NCBI RefSeq assembly: GCF_029870955.1
Contig: NZ_PGFQ01000001.1
Span: 62,001-126,000 of the forward strand
Direction: 5' to 3'
Source of the DNA: Sulfitobacter faviae
GTDB lineage: Bacteria; Pseudomonadota; Alphaproteobacteria; Rhodobacterales; Rhodobacteraceae
Length of the DNA stretch: 64,000 nucleotides
Numbering within the stretch: the first letter of the stretch is position 1; each line of letters begins with the position of its first letter. The notes below the pieces were generated by a model. It made no database searches. It saw nothing but the letters and a program-made list of their open reading frames with translations, and was not told the origin of the DNA. A program made the position numbers and the translations under genes. This document shows positions 15,742-24,105 of this stretch, in pieces.

Positions 15742-17766
15742 ATGATGACCCGCCGCGAGATTCTCAACGACCCCGCCATCGGCAACAAGGCCGAAGCCTT
15801 TGAGGCCTTCGACGACATCCCCACCAACGCGAACCTGTCGCGTACCATCGGCGATGTGATCAACGCCCGCTATGGCCGCCGCGACATCCTGCGCGGGATG
15901 CTTGGGGTGTCGGCCACCACCGCCCTTTTCGGCAGTGCCGCCGCCATCGCCCCGTCCAAGGCCCGCGCCGCCGAAAGCCGCTATGTCTTTGACGAGCTGG
16001 CATGGGGCAATGACGAAACCCACCACGTCGCCCCCGGCTATGACGCGCAGATCCTGCTGCGGTGGGGCGATCCGATCACCGCCGATGCGCCGGAATTCGA
16101 CGTGATGAACCAGACCGCCGCCGCGCAGTCGAAACAGTTCGGCTATAACAACGACTACGTGGGTTTCGTGCCCCTGAACGACGACGGCAGCCGCGGGCTG
16201 CTCTGCGTGAACCACGAATACACCAACGAAGAGGTCATGTTCCCCGGTCTCGGCCGTCAGGACAAGGTGAACTTCAAAGGCATGACGCCTGAGTTGATCG
16301 ACATCGAAATGGCAGCCCACGGCGGCTCGGTCGTCGAGATCGCCCGCGATGCGGCAGGCAAATGGCAAGTGGTCCGCGACGGCAAGATGAACCGCCGCAT
16401 CACCCCGCTCGACACCGCGATGACGCTGAGCGGCCCCGCCGCCGGTCACGCGCGGCTGCAAACCAACGACGACCCCAGCGGCACCAAGGTCATCGGCACG
16501 CTCAACAACTGCGCGGGCGGGCTGACCCCTTGGGGCACATGGCTGATGGCCGAAGAGAACTTCCACGGCTATTTCTGGACCGACAAACTGGATGCCGATG
16601 GGAAACCCGACATCACCGGTGCCGCGGAAGAGAAATCTTGGGACCGCTACGGCGTGCCGGGCATGTGGTACGCTTGGGGTCAGAAACACGACCGTTTCAA
16701 CGTGGACGCCGAGCCGAACATGCCCAACAAGTTCGGCTGGGTGGTCGAGGTTGACCCGATGGACCCGACCTCAGCCCCCGTCAAACGCACCGCTCTGGGC
16801 CGTTTCCGCCATGAGGGCGCCGAGACCACGGTCAGCAAAGATGGCAAGCTCGTGGTCTATATGGGCGACGACAACCGCTTTGATTATCAATACAAATACG
16901 TCTCTGCGGGGACGGTTTCCGATGATCCGGCGGCCAATGGCACTCTGCTGGACGATGGCACGCTCTACGTCGCGCGGTTTGAGGAGGACGGCACGATCAA
17001 CTGGCTGCCGCTGGTGCATGGAACCGGGCCGCTGACCGCCGAGAATGGGTTCAACGACCAAGGCGACGTGATGATCGACACCCGTCTGGCCGCCGACCTG
17101 CTGGGCGCCACCCCGATGGACCGCCCCGAAGACGCGCAGCCGCGCGGCGATGGCACGGCCTATATCCTGCTGACCAACAACACCAAGCGCAAGCAGGGTG
17201 ACACCAACGCCGCCAACCCGCGCCCGGAAAGCAGCTTTGGCCATATCATCGAGATCAAGGAAGCAAATGCCGACCACGCCGCCACCAGCGGCACTTGGTC
17301 GATCCTCGTGCAATGTGGTGACCCAAAGGTGGCCGAAGTCGGTGCCCAGTGGAACCCCGAGACATCGGAGCACGGCTGGTTCGGCAGCCCCGACAATGCC
17401 GCGATGGACGCCGACGGGCGGCTCTGGATCAGCACCGATCAGGGCAGCAGCTGGGGCAAGACCGGCAAATCCGACGGGCTCTACGCGCTAGAGACCGAAG
17501 GCGAGGCGCGCGGCACCTCGAAGCTCTTCTTCCGCTGCCCCGTGGGCGGTGAGATGTGCGGCCCTTACTTCACCGAGGATGGCGAAACGCTCTTTGTCGC
17601 GGTGCAGCACCCGGGCACGGATGGCACCAAGGACATCCCCGGTTTCGAGCGGGAAAGCACCTTTGAGGACCCGGCCACCCGCTGGCCCGACTTCGACCCT
17701 AAGATGCCCCCGCGCCCTGCGGTGGTCGTCATTACCAAGCAAGGCGGCGGCAAGATCGCCGTCTGA
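15742..17766 (+). CDS. phoX: PhoX-family (DUF839) secreted phosphatase
   Basis: PhoX-type enzymes are calcium-dependent periplasmic or extracellular phosphomonoesterases used for phosphate scavenging and common in marine bacteria. This 674-residue protein has a twin-arginine signal about 50 residues in (YGRRDILRGMLGVSATTALF), the usual late position for PhoX. Family blocks seen are GLLCVNHEYTNEEVMFPG, NNCAGGLTPWGTWLMAEENF, RFRHEGAETTVSKDGKLVVY, MGDDNRFDYQYKYVS and WISTDQGSSW. AAGGA precedes the ATG. A candidate Pho box lies upstream and a strong terminator downstream, so it is a single-gene unit separate from sox. Confidence 0.9.
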   Translation: MMTRREILNDPAIGNKAEAFEAFDDIPTNANLSRTIGDVINARYGRRDILRGMLGVSATTALFGSAAAIAPSKARAAESRYVFDELAWGNDETHHVAPGYDAQILLRWGDPITADAPEFDVMNQTAAAQSKQFGYNNDYVGFVPLNDDGSRGLLCVNHEYTNEEVMFPGLGRQDKVNFKGMTPELIDIEMAAHGGSVVEIARDAAGKWQVVRDGKMNRRITPLDTAMTLSGPAAGHARLQTNDDPSGTKVIGTLNNCAGGLTPWGTWLMAEENFHGYFWTDKLDADGKPDITGAAEEKSWDRYGVPGMWYAWGQKHDRFNVDAEPNMPNKFGWVVEVDPMDPTSAPVKRTALGRFRHEGAETTVSKDGKLVVYMGDDNRFDYQYKYVSAGTVSDDPAANGTLLDDGTLYVARFEEDGTINWLPLVHGTGPLTAENGFNDQGDVMIDTRLAADLLGATPMDRPEDAQPRGDGTAYILLTNNTKRKQGDTNAANPRPESSFGHIIEIKEANADHAATSGTWSILVQCGDPKVAEVGAQWNPETSEHGWFGSPDNAAMDADGRLWISTDQGSSWGKTGKSDGLYALETEGEARGTSKLFFRCPVGGEMCGPYFTEDGETLFVAVQHPGTDGTKDIPGFERESTFEDPATRWPDFDPKMPPRPAVVVITKQGGGKIAV

Positions 17767-17802
17767 TCAGAATTCTATAAAAGTCATTTCAGCATGTAAG
17801 AT

Positions 17803-17837
17803 GTGGTGCAGCTTCCCCGGCTGCACCACTTTTTATT
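17803..17837 (+). terminator. Rho-independent terminator after phoX
   Basis: A perfect ten-base stem (GTGGTGCAGC at 17803-17812, GCTGCACCAC at 17820-17829) with a seven-base loop is followed at once by TTTTTATT. This is the clearest intrinsic terminator in the window. Confidence 0.92.
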
Positions 17838-17877
17838 AGGCCGTTTTTATTGGCCGTGTCTCTGGCCAGTCGTTAAA

Positions 17878-19116
17878 TCAGTCCGACAGGCAGTCAGACA
17901 TGCTCTGCGCCATGCCGCGCAGCAGATCGGGGTAGAAAGAAACGCCCAGCTCCAGATCCGCGCCGATCGGGTCAAGCGTGCCGGTCCCGGTTTCCTGCCC
18001 TTCGGTCACGGCGGCGATCAGGCCGGGGTTGAACTGCGGCTCGGCAAAGACGCATTTCGCGCCGCTCTCGGCCACTAGGTCGCGCAGCTCTGCCACACGC
18101 GCAGCCCCCGCGGCGCGGGCGTCATTTTCGCTAATGGCACCACGGGCTTCGATGTCGAAACGCGCTTCGAAATAGTGGTAGGCGTCATGGAAGACGATGA
18201 AGGGGCGGTCTTTGACTGGGGCGAGAGTCTCGGCGATGTCTTCCTCCAAGACCGCAAGCTCGGCCTGAGCGGCCTCGGCATTCTCACGGTATTGCGCGGC
18301 GTTCTCGGGGTCTAGCTCCGCCAGCGCCTCGGCGATCTGGCCCAGCCAAAGCTGCCCATTGCGGGGGTCGAGCCAGACGTGGGGATCGTCGCCGTCATGG
18401 GCGTGATCGTGGCCTTCGTGGCCGTGGTCGTCGTGACCGTGATCGTCGTGGCCGTGGTCGTCATGGCCGTGGTCGTCGTGATCGTGGTCGTCATGGCCGT
18501 GGTCGTCGTGATCCTTCTCGCCATGTCCGTGATCGTCATGATCCCCGTGGTCGTGCCCCTCGTGGTCATGCGCCTCGTGGTCGTGGTCGCCGTGGTCATG
18601 CTCTTCGTCATGCTCCTCGTGACCATGCTCTTCGTGGTCATGCCCCTCGTGGTCATGATCGTGATCATCATGCCCAAGCGCGTCGTGGTCATGCCCTTCC
18701 TCGGCGTGATCATGGCCCTCATGACCCTCATGCCCCTCGTCACCGTGGCTATGCGGCTCAAAGGTCGCCCCTTCGCGGAAGGCCAGAACCCGCGTGCCGG
18801 GCTGCGCCATCAAGGCCAGATGGCTCGCACTGCCCGCCAGCGATTGCAGCGGATCGGCCAGCCATGGGGTCAGCGACGGGCCGACCCAAACGACCAGATC
18901 GGCCCCGCTCAGCGCGCGCGCCTCGGAGGGGCGCATGGCATAGCCATGGGGCGAGCTGCGCGGCGGCACGATGAGGTCGGGCGTGCCGACCCCTTCCATC
19001 ACCAGCGACACCAGCCCATGCACCGGGGCGATATCTGTCGCAACGGCGGGGACATCCGCCCAAAGCGGCGACGCGGCAGCGGCGAGAACGGCGGCGGGGA
19101 GCGTAAAACGATACAT
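17878..19116 (-). CDS. znuA: Zinc ABC transporter substrate-binding protein with very long His-rich loop
   Basis: ZnuA captures periplasmic zinc for the ZnuBC importer. The 412-residue protein has a signal peptide (MYRFTLPAAVLAAAASPLWA), early zinc-site context (VPPRSSPHGYAM) and the second-half blocks DDPHVWLDPRNGQLWLGQIA, FIVFHDAYHYFE and CVFAEPQFNPGLI, which supply the remaining ligands. Residues about 121-247 form an unusually long loop built of His, Asp, Glu and Gly, roughly 125 residues against some 30 in E. coli ZnuA. Inside it, six tandem HDDHG-type units are encoded by a 15-bp DNA repeat (18421-18510). It is transcribed divergently from zur-znuCB across Zur-like boxes. Confidence 0.95.
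   Translation of the reverse strand: MYRFTLPAAVLAAAASPLWADVPAVATDIAPVHGLVSLVMEGVGTPDLIVPPRSSPHGYAMRPSEARALSGADLVVWVGPSLTPWLADPLQSLAGSASHLALMAQPGTRVLAFREGATFEPHSHGDEGHEGHEGHDHAEEGHDHDALGHDDHDHDHEGHDHEEHGHEEHDEEHDHGDHDHEAHDHEGHDHGDHDDHGHGEKDHDDHGHDDHDHDDHGHDDHGHDDHGHDDHGHEGHDHAHDGDDPHVWLDPRNGQLWLGQIAEALAELDPENAAQYRENAEAAQAELAVLEEDIAETLAPVKDRPFIVFHDAYHYFEARFDIEARGAISENDARAAGAARVAELRDLVAESGAKCVFAEPQFNPGLIAAVTEGQETGTGTLDPIGADLELGVSFYPDLLRGMAQSMSDCLSD
18421..18510. repeat. 15-bp tandem repeat inside znuA
   Basis: Six consecutive copies of a 15-base unit like GCCGTGGTCGTCGTG with one to three substitutions each. They encode repeated His-Asp-Asp-His-Gly steps of the metal-binding loop. The in-frame unit length means copy number can change without breaking the gene. 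Confidence 0.85.
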
Positions 19117-19126
19117 GGCAGACCTT

Positions 19127-19169
19127 CAAAATGTTATAGTATCACCTTGCTAACACCGCTGTTATAACA
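19127..19169. promoter_or_regulatory. Two Zur-like boxes between znuA and zur
   Basis: The first element, around AAATGTTATAGTATCAC (19129-19145), resembles the Zur consensus GAAATGTTATA-n-TATAACATTTC; its left half is nearly exact and its right half is degenerate. The second contains the palindrome TGTTATAACA (19160-19169). They lie about 10 bases before znuA and 30 bases before zur respectively, so each could control one direction. Confidence 0.7.
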
Positions 19170-19199
19170 TATCAATACCGAAACGAATTGAGGTTCCCC

Positions 19200-19679
19200 A
19201 TGCGCCCCATAGGATTCAGTGATCATGACCACGCCGCCTGCGTGCGGAGCACCATGCAGGTGGCCGAAGCGCAATGCGCCGAACGCGGGCTGCGGCTGAC
19301 CCCGGTGCGCCGCCGCGCGCTGGAGATCCTGCTGTCGGAACACCGCGCCTTGGGCGCCTATGACCTGCTCGCCCGCCTGTCGGCCGAGGGACTGGGCGCG
19401 CAGCCCCCCGTGGCCTATCGCGCCTTGGATTTTCTGGTGAAAGCCGGGCTTGCCCATAAGATCGAAGCGCTCAACGCCTATGTCGGCTGCGTGCACCCGG
19501 GCGAGGATCACGCACCCGCCTTTCTGATTTGTCGCAGCTGCCGCTCGGTGGCGGAGGCCGATACCACCCCGAACAAAAGCCGCCTTGGCGATGCCGCCCG
19601 CGCCGCTGGCTTCCGGATCGAGCGCAGCGTGGTCGAGGCCGAGGGCCTCTGCCCCGCCTGTCAGGAGCCCGGTGCATGA
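19200..19679 (+). CDS. zur: Fur-family zinc uptake regulator Zur
   Basis: Zur represses zinc uptake genes when zinc is plentiful. The 159-residue protein starts at an ATG six bases after TTGAGG. Fur-family features are the winged helix (RGLRLTPVRRRALEILL, GAYDLLARLSAEG, PPVAYRALDFLVKAGLAHKI) and metal sites HPGEDHAPAFLICRSCRSV and EGLCPACQ, the paired CxxC structural zinc cysteines. Its stop overlaps the znuC ATG (ATGA), so zur, znuC and znuB form one operon opposite znuA. Confidence 0.93.
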   Translation: MRPIGFSDHDHAACVRSTMQVAEAQCAERGLRLTPVRRRALEILLSEHRALGAYDLLARLSAEGLGAQPPVAYRALDFLVKAGLAHKIEALNAYVGCVHPGEDHAPAFLICRSCRSVAEADTTPNKSRLGDAARAAGFRIERSVVEAEGLCPACQEPGA

Positions 19680-20434
19680 GCCTGATCAATACGCGCGGCC
19701 TGACCCTGCGCCACGACGGTCAGATCGCCCTGCGCGACGTGAACTTCAATATCGACGCGGGTGAGATCGTCACCATCGTCGGCCCCAACGGGTCGGGCAA
19801 ATCCAGCCTGCTGCGCGCGCTGATCGGCGCGCTGAAACCGGCGGCGGGCAAGATCACCCGCAAACCGGGGCTGCGCATCGGCTATGTGCCGCAAAAGCTG
19901 CAAATCGACGCGACCCTGCCGCTTACCGTGCGCCGTTTCATCAACCTGCCCCGCCGCCAAAAGCCTGAAGCGATCCGCGACGCGCTGGCCACCGCTGGCG
20001 TGCCGGAACTGGCAGAGCGGCAGATGGTCGACCTCTCGGGCGGGCAATTCCAACGCGTGCTGCTGGCCCGCGCCCTGCTGGAAAGGCCCGATCTGCTGAT
20101 CCTCGACGAGGCGACGCAGGGGCTGGATCAGCCCGGCTCCGCCGCCTTCTACCGCCAGATCGAAGCCGTGCGCCAAGACCTCGGCTGCGCCGTGCTGATG
20201 GTCAGCCACGATCTGCATGTCGTCATGGCGGCGAGCGACCGAGTGCTCTGCCTCAATGGCCATGTCTGCTGCGAAGGCACGCCCGAGACCGTCTCCGAAG
20301 CGCCCGAATACCGCGCCCTCTTTGGCAGCGGCACCCAAGGGGCGCTGGCGCTCTACCGGCACGATCACGACCATCACCACCACCATCACGGCGCCGCCTG
20401 TGACGGCCACCACCAAGAGACCGAGAATGCTTGA
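19676..20434 (+). CDS. znuC: Zinc ABC transporter ATP-binding protein
   Basis: ZnuC is the ATPase of the zinc importer. The 252-residue protein has Walker A GPNGSGKSS, the signature LSGGQFQRV, Walker B LLILDEATQGLDQPG and the switch His in MVSHDLHVVM. The C terminus ends in a His-rich tail (HDHDHHHHHHGAACDGHH), which echoes the metal-buffering loop in ZnuA. It overlaps zur by four bases at its start and znuB by eight at its end. Confidence 0.94.
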   Translation: MSLINTRGLTLRHDGQIALRDVNFNIDAGEIVTIVGPNGSGKSSLLRALIGALKPAAGKITRKPGLRIGYVPQKLQIDATLPLTVRRFINLPRRQKPEAIRDALATAGVPELAERQMVDLSGGQFQRVLLARALLERPDLLILDEATQGLDQPGSAAFYRQIEAVRQDLGCAVLMVSHDLHVVMAASDRVLCLNGHVCCEGTPETVSEAPEYRALFGSGTQGALALYRHDHDHHHHHHGAACDGHHQETENA

Positions 20435-21232
20435 CGATTTCATTCTGCGCGCCGCCCTCGCTGGATTGGGCGTGGCGCTGGCCGCTGCCCCTTTAGGCTG
20501 TTTCGTGATCTGGCGGCGCATGGCCTATTTCGGCGATGCCACCAGCCATGCTGCCCTCTTGGGCGTGGCGCTGGCGTTGGCGACCGATCTGCCGATCACT
20601 GCGGGCGTGCTTTTGGTGGCGCTCGTCATGGCGCTGGTGATCAGCACGCTGTCGGGCCGCAATGTCAGCGCCGACGCGCTTTTGGGCGTGATGGCCCATT
20701 CCGCACTGGCCCTTGGCCTCGTGGCCGTGTCCCTGTTGCCGGGGCAGCGGGTCGATCTGTCGTCCTACCTCTTTGGTGAGATCCTCGCCGTAACGCGCTT
20801 TGACCTCGGCGTGATCTGGGGCGGCGCCGTGGCGGTGGCGCTCCTGCTGGCCTGGCGCTGGTCGGTGCTGCTGGCGGCGACGCTGAACCCCGATCTGGCG
20901 CAGGCCGCAGGCGGCAATCCGCGGCGCGAGCAATTGATCCTGACGCTGGCGCTGGCAATCATGGTGGCCGTAGCGATCAAAGTGGTTGGCGCGCTGCTGA
21001 TCGCGGCGATGCTGATCATCCCCGCCGCCAGTGCCCGCCCCTTTGCCCGTACACCGGAAACCATGGCTTTTTGGGCCATGGGTCTGGGCGCGGTGGCGGC
21101 CCTCGGGGGCTGCTGGCCTCGCTGGAGTTCGACACGCCCACGGGGCCCAGCATCGTCAGCATCGCGGCGGGTCTCTTTGCGCTTTCCTCGGCCTTTTCGG
21201 CGGCCCTTCCGGCGCTGCGCCGCCGGGGGTAA
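20427..21232 (+). CDS. znuB: Zinc ABC transporter permease (frame broken near 3' end)
   Basis: ZnuB is the membrane permease for zinc. The restored protein is about 268 residues with many hydrophobic helices and the family pieces WRRMAYFGDATSHAALLGVAL, VMAHSALALGLVAVSL and KVVGALLIAAMLIIPAASAR. The frame breaks at the GGGGG run 21105-21109; one added G gives ALGGLLASLEFDTPTGPSIV and a stop at 21230-21232, with a length divisible by three. Without the correction the last helix is lost. Confidence 0.88.
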
Positions 21233-21250
21233 CCCCGACGGCGGTTTGGC

Positions 21251-21649
21251 TTAGCGCGCAATCACCGCGTCGGCTTCGATCTCAAGCTTGGCTTCATCCT
21301 CGACCAGACCGGCGACGACCACCATCGCCATTGCCGGGAAATGCTTGCCCATTACCTCGCGGTAGGCGCGGCCCACGTCCTTTTGCGCGGCGAGATATTC
21401 TTTCTTATCCGTGACATACCACGTCAGCCGGGTGATATCCTCGGGCGTGCCGCCGGCGGCTTCGACCACGTCGCGGATGTTTTGCAGCGCCTGTTTCATC
21501 TGGCCGATGAAATCGTGGCATTCGAACTTCTGCTCGGCGGTCCAGCCGATCTGACCGCCGACGAACAGATGACCATCCGCGCTCAGCACGCCGTTTGCAT
21601 AGCCTTTCGCGGGGGCCCAGCCTTCGGGCTGAATGATTTGATGCGACAT
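21251..21649 (-). CDS. RidA-family protein at the end of the tryptophan/anthranilate cluster
   Basis: This 132-residue RidA/YjgF-family protein starts MSHQIIQPEGWAPAKGYANG (ATG at 21649, preceded by AAAGGAA). It shows GHLFVGGQIGWTAEQKFE, TRLTWYVTDKKEYL and the ending AKLEIEADAVIAR; family members hydrolyse reactive enamines and imines. The canonical RidA arginine context (IEi-A) is altered to IEADAVI, so it may belong to a subfamily with another substrate. It lies 24 bases after livF on the same strand and is probably the last gene of the transporter-catabolic cluster. A role on an enamine intermediate of the anthraniloyl-CoA route is inference. Confidence 0.85.
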   Translation of the reverse strand: MSHQIIQPEGWAPAKGYANGVLSADGHLFVGGQIGWTAEQKFECHDFIGQMKQALQNIRDVVEAAGGTPEDITRLTWYVTDKKEYLAAQKDVGRAYREVMGKHFPAMAMVVVAGLVEDEAKLEIEADAVIAR

Positions 21650-21672
21650 GTCGTGTTCCTTTTTGTTAACAG

Positions 21673-22362
21673 TCACACGCCGAGGAATTGGTCGGCGATT
21701 TGAGTATCGAGCGCGGGCATCGGACCGGACCAGACCGAGCGGCCCCGTTCGAGGATGACGGCGTGATCGGCCACGCGCCGCAGCTCGGCGAGGGATTTGT
21801 CCACCACCAGAAGCGCCAGACCGCTGTCGCGCTTCAACTCGGCCACGGCGGCCCAGATTTCTTGACGCACCACCGGGGCCAACCCCTCGGTCGCCTCATC
21901 CAACAGCAGGAGTTGCGGGTTGGTCATCAGCGCGCGGCCAATCGCCAGCATCTGCTGCTCCCCGCCCGAGAGTGAGCCTGCCGCCTGATCCCGCCGCTCG
22001 CCCAAGCGGGGGAAAAGCTTGACCACCCGCGCCTCATCCCACGGGCCGGGGCGCGCGGCGGCGATGAGGTTTTCATGCACCGTCAGCGTCGCGAAACAGC
22101 GCCGCCCCTCGGGCACCAGCCCCACGCCAGCCTGTGCAGCGCGAAACGACGGCAATCCCGCGATGTCGCGCCCATTCAGACGCAGGCTGCCCCCGTCGTG
22201 TTTCAGCATCCGGCAGATCACCTTGATGGTGGAGGATTTGCCCATCCCGTTGCGCCCCATCAGCGCACAGACCTCGCCCGCCTCCAGCGCCAGATCGACG
22301 CCGAAAAGCGCCTGCGTCGGCCCGTAGGAGGCGGTGATGTCCTTCAGTTCCAGCAGGCTCAT
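21673..22362 (-). CDS. livF: Branched-chain-type ABC transporter ATP-binding protein LivF
   Basis: This is one of two ATPases of a HAAT-family (LivFGHMJ-like) importer. The 229-residue protein has Walker A MGRNGMGKSS, signature LSGGEQQML and Walker B LLLLDEATEGLAP. It overlaps livG by four bases. Because the genes sit next to kynureninase and anthranilate-CoA genes, the likely cargo is tryptophan, kynurenine, anthranilate or a related aromatic rather than leucine; this is inferred from context only. Confidence 0.9.
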   Translation of the reverse strand: MSLLELKDITASYGPTQALFGVDLALEAGEVCALMGRNGMGKSSTIKVICRMLKHDGGSLRLNGRDIAGLPSFRAAQAGVGLVPEGRRCFATLTVHENLIAAARPGPWDEARVVKLFPRLGERRDQAAGSLSGGEQQMLAIGRALMTNPQLLLLDEATEGLAPVVRQEIWAAVAELKRDSGLALLVVDKSLAELRRVADHAVILERGRSVWSGPMPALDTQIADQFLGV

Positions 22363-23126
22363 GCCGCGTCCTCCTCGCCCAGATAGGCCACGCGGACCTG
22401 TGGATCGGCCTTGATCTCGGCCGCCGTGCCGCTGGCGATAATGCGCCCGTAAACCAGCACCGAGATGCGGTCGGCGAGTGCAAAGACCGCGTCCATGTCA
22501 TGCTCCACCAACAGGATCGGCGCCTCGGCCCGGAGACCATCGAGAAAGCCGGTCATCTCGCGCGAGCCGCTGGCACCCAGCCCCGCCATCGGTTCGTCCA
22601 TCAGGAAGACCTTGGGCCGCAGCGTCAGCGCCACCGCGACCTCAAGCTGCCGGCGTTGGCCGTGCGACAAGTCCGAGGTGCGCTTGGCCGCGTGATCGGC
22701 CAGCCCCACCAGTTCCAGCGCGCGCATCGCCTCGGCCCGCAACTCCGCCTGCCGCATCACCGGGGCGAAGAAACGCATCACCCGGCCCGACTGGCCAAGC
22801 GCGCCCAGCACCGCGTTTTGCAGCACCGTGTATTCCATCGCCAACGAGGAGATCTGGAAGGTCCGCCCCAGCCCGGCCCGCGCACGCTGGACCGTGCTGA
22901 GCGGCGTCACGTCCTGCCCCGCAAAATGCACCGAGCCACTGTCCGAGCGCAGCCCGCCCGCAATCTGCTTGATCAGCGTCGACTTGCCCGCCCCGTTGGG
23001 GCCGATGAGCGCATGGATCTCGCCCGGGCGCAGAGTGATTGAGACATCATCCGTGGCCTTCAAGGCGCCGAAGCTCTTGTGCAGGTTGCGCACGTCCAAA
23101 AGCACATCAGTCGTCTGTTCAGTCAT
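22359..23126 (-). CDS. livG: Branched-chain-type ABC transporter ATP-binding protein LivG
   Basis: This is the second ATPase of the importer, 255 residues. Walker A is IGPNGAGKST, the signature is LSHGQRRQLEVAVAL (LSHGQ in place of the usual LSGGQ, common in LivG) and Walker B is VFLMDEPMAGLG, followed by ILLVEHDMDAVFALADRISV. It overlaps livM at its start and livF at its end. Confidence 0.9.
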   Translation of the reverse strand: MTEQTTDVLLDVRNLHKSFGALKATDDVSITLRPGEIHALIGPNGAGKSTLIKQIAGGLRSDSGSVHFAGQDVTPLSTVQRARAGLGRTFQISSLAMEYTVLQNAVLGALGQSGRVMRFFAPVMRQAELRAEAMRALELVGLADHAAKRTSDLSHGQRRQLEVAVALTLRPKVFLMDEPMAGLGASGSREMTGFLDGLRAEAPILLVEHDMDAVFALADRISVLVYGRIIASGTAAEIKADPQVRVAYLGEEDAA

Positions 23127-24102
23127 GGGCCACCTCCCGTCCGGCGATGAGGCCGATCATGCCGCCCCGCGCAAAGAGCACCACCATCAGCAGCAGGAAG
23201 CCGAGGTAGATGTGCCAGAACTCCGACAATCCACCCAGCACATGCTCCAGCAAGATGAACAGCGCCGCCCCGGCAACCGGGCCAAAAAGCCGCCCCACCC
23301 CGCCGAGGATCACGAAGACCATGATCTCGCCAGAGGTGTGCCACGAGAACATCGTGGGGCTGACGAAACGGTTGAGATCGGCGAAAAGCGCGCCCGCAAG
23401 CCCGGTGACCGCGCCCGAGATGACAAAGGCCACCAGACGCAGCCGGAAAGGTGCGAGGCCCACGGCCTCGACCCGCTCGGCGTTCTGGCGGGCTGCCGAG
23501 AGCGCCAAGCCAAAGGGCGCGCGCGCCAGACGGCCCGCCATGAGCAGCACCAGCGCCAACACGGCAAAGGCGATGGCGAAGAAAGTCAGCGGGTCCAGCG
23601 TGTTCAGCCCCGGAAAGCCGTTGCGCACGTAGATCGACAGCCCGTCCTCGCCGCCATAGGCCGGCCAGGAGATCGAGAAGTAGAAAAGCATCTGCCCGAA
23701 GGCCAGCGTGACCATGATGAAATAGACGCCCGAGGTGCGCAAAGACAGCGCCCCGATCAGCAGCGCCGCCAGCGCGGAGACCACGATCGCCACCAGCCAG
23801 ATGATGGGCATGGACTTGGTGCCTTCGATCAGGAAGGGGCTCTCCATGATCGGCGTATAGCTCTGGGCATGGGCGGCAAGGATGCCCATGGCGTAGCCGC
23901 CGAGACCGAAGAACGCCGCGTGACCGAAGCTCACCAGCCCGCCCAGTCCGAGCGCGATGTTCAGCCCCACGCCAGCCAGCGCGAGGATCGCGGCCTTGGT
24001 GGCCAGCGTGATGATGAAAGGCTCGTCCAGCGCGAAGGCCGCCAGCGCCGTGACCGGCAGGAGCAGGAAGAGAAAGACGTTTACAAGTGTTTCGCGCATC
24101 AT
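23119..24102 (-). CDS. livM: Branched-chain-type ABC transporter permease LivM
   Basis: This inner-membrane permease has 327 residues and eight or more hydrophobic stretches. The LivM signature appears as AILALAGVGLNIALGLGGLV plus SFGHAAFFGLGGY, and the EAA-like loop as GLAPFRLRLVAFVISGAVTG. It begins three bases after livH; GGAGG lies about nine bases before the ATG. It is the partner of LivH in the channel. Confidence 0.9.
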   Translation of the reverse strand: MMRETLVNVFLFLLLPVTALAAFALDEPFIITLATKAAILALAGVGLNIALGLGGLVSFGHAAFFGLGGYAMGILAAHAQSYTPIMESPFLIEGTKSMPIIWLVAIVVSALAALLIGALSLRTSGVYFIMVTLAFGQMLFYFSISWPAYGGEDGLSIYVRNGFPGLNTLDPLTFFAIAFAVLALVLLMAGRLARAPFGLALSAARQNAERVEAVGLAPFRLRLVAFVISGAVTGLAGALFADLNRFVSPTMFSWHTSGEIMVFVILGGVGRLFGPVAGAALFILLEHVLGGLSEFWHIYLGFLLLMVVLFARGGMIGLIAGREVAHD

Positions 24103-24105
24103 GGC

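Noticed and set aside
18379..19167. A Val/Met-rich hydrophobic open frame opposite znuA that looks like a membrane protein
   Set aside because: It is the exact antisense of the His/Asp repeat of znuA; His and Asp codons read backwards as Val, Met and Ile. No homology or ribosome site supports it.
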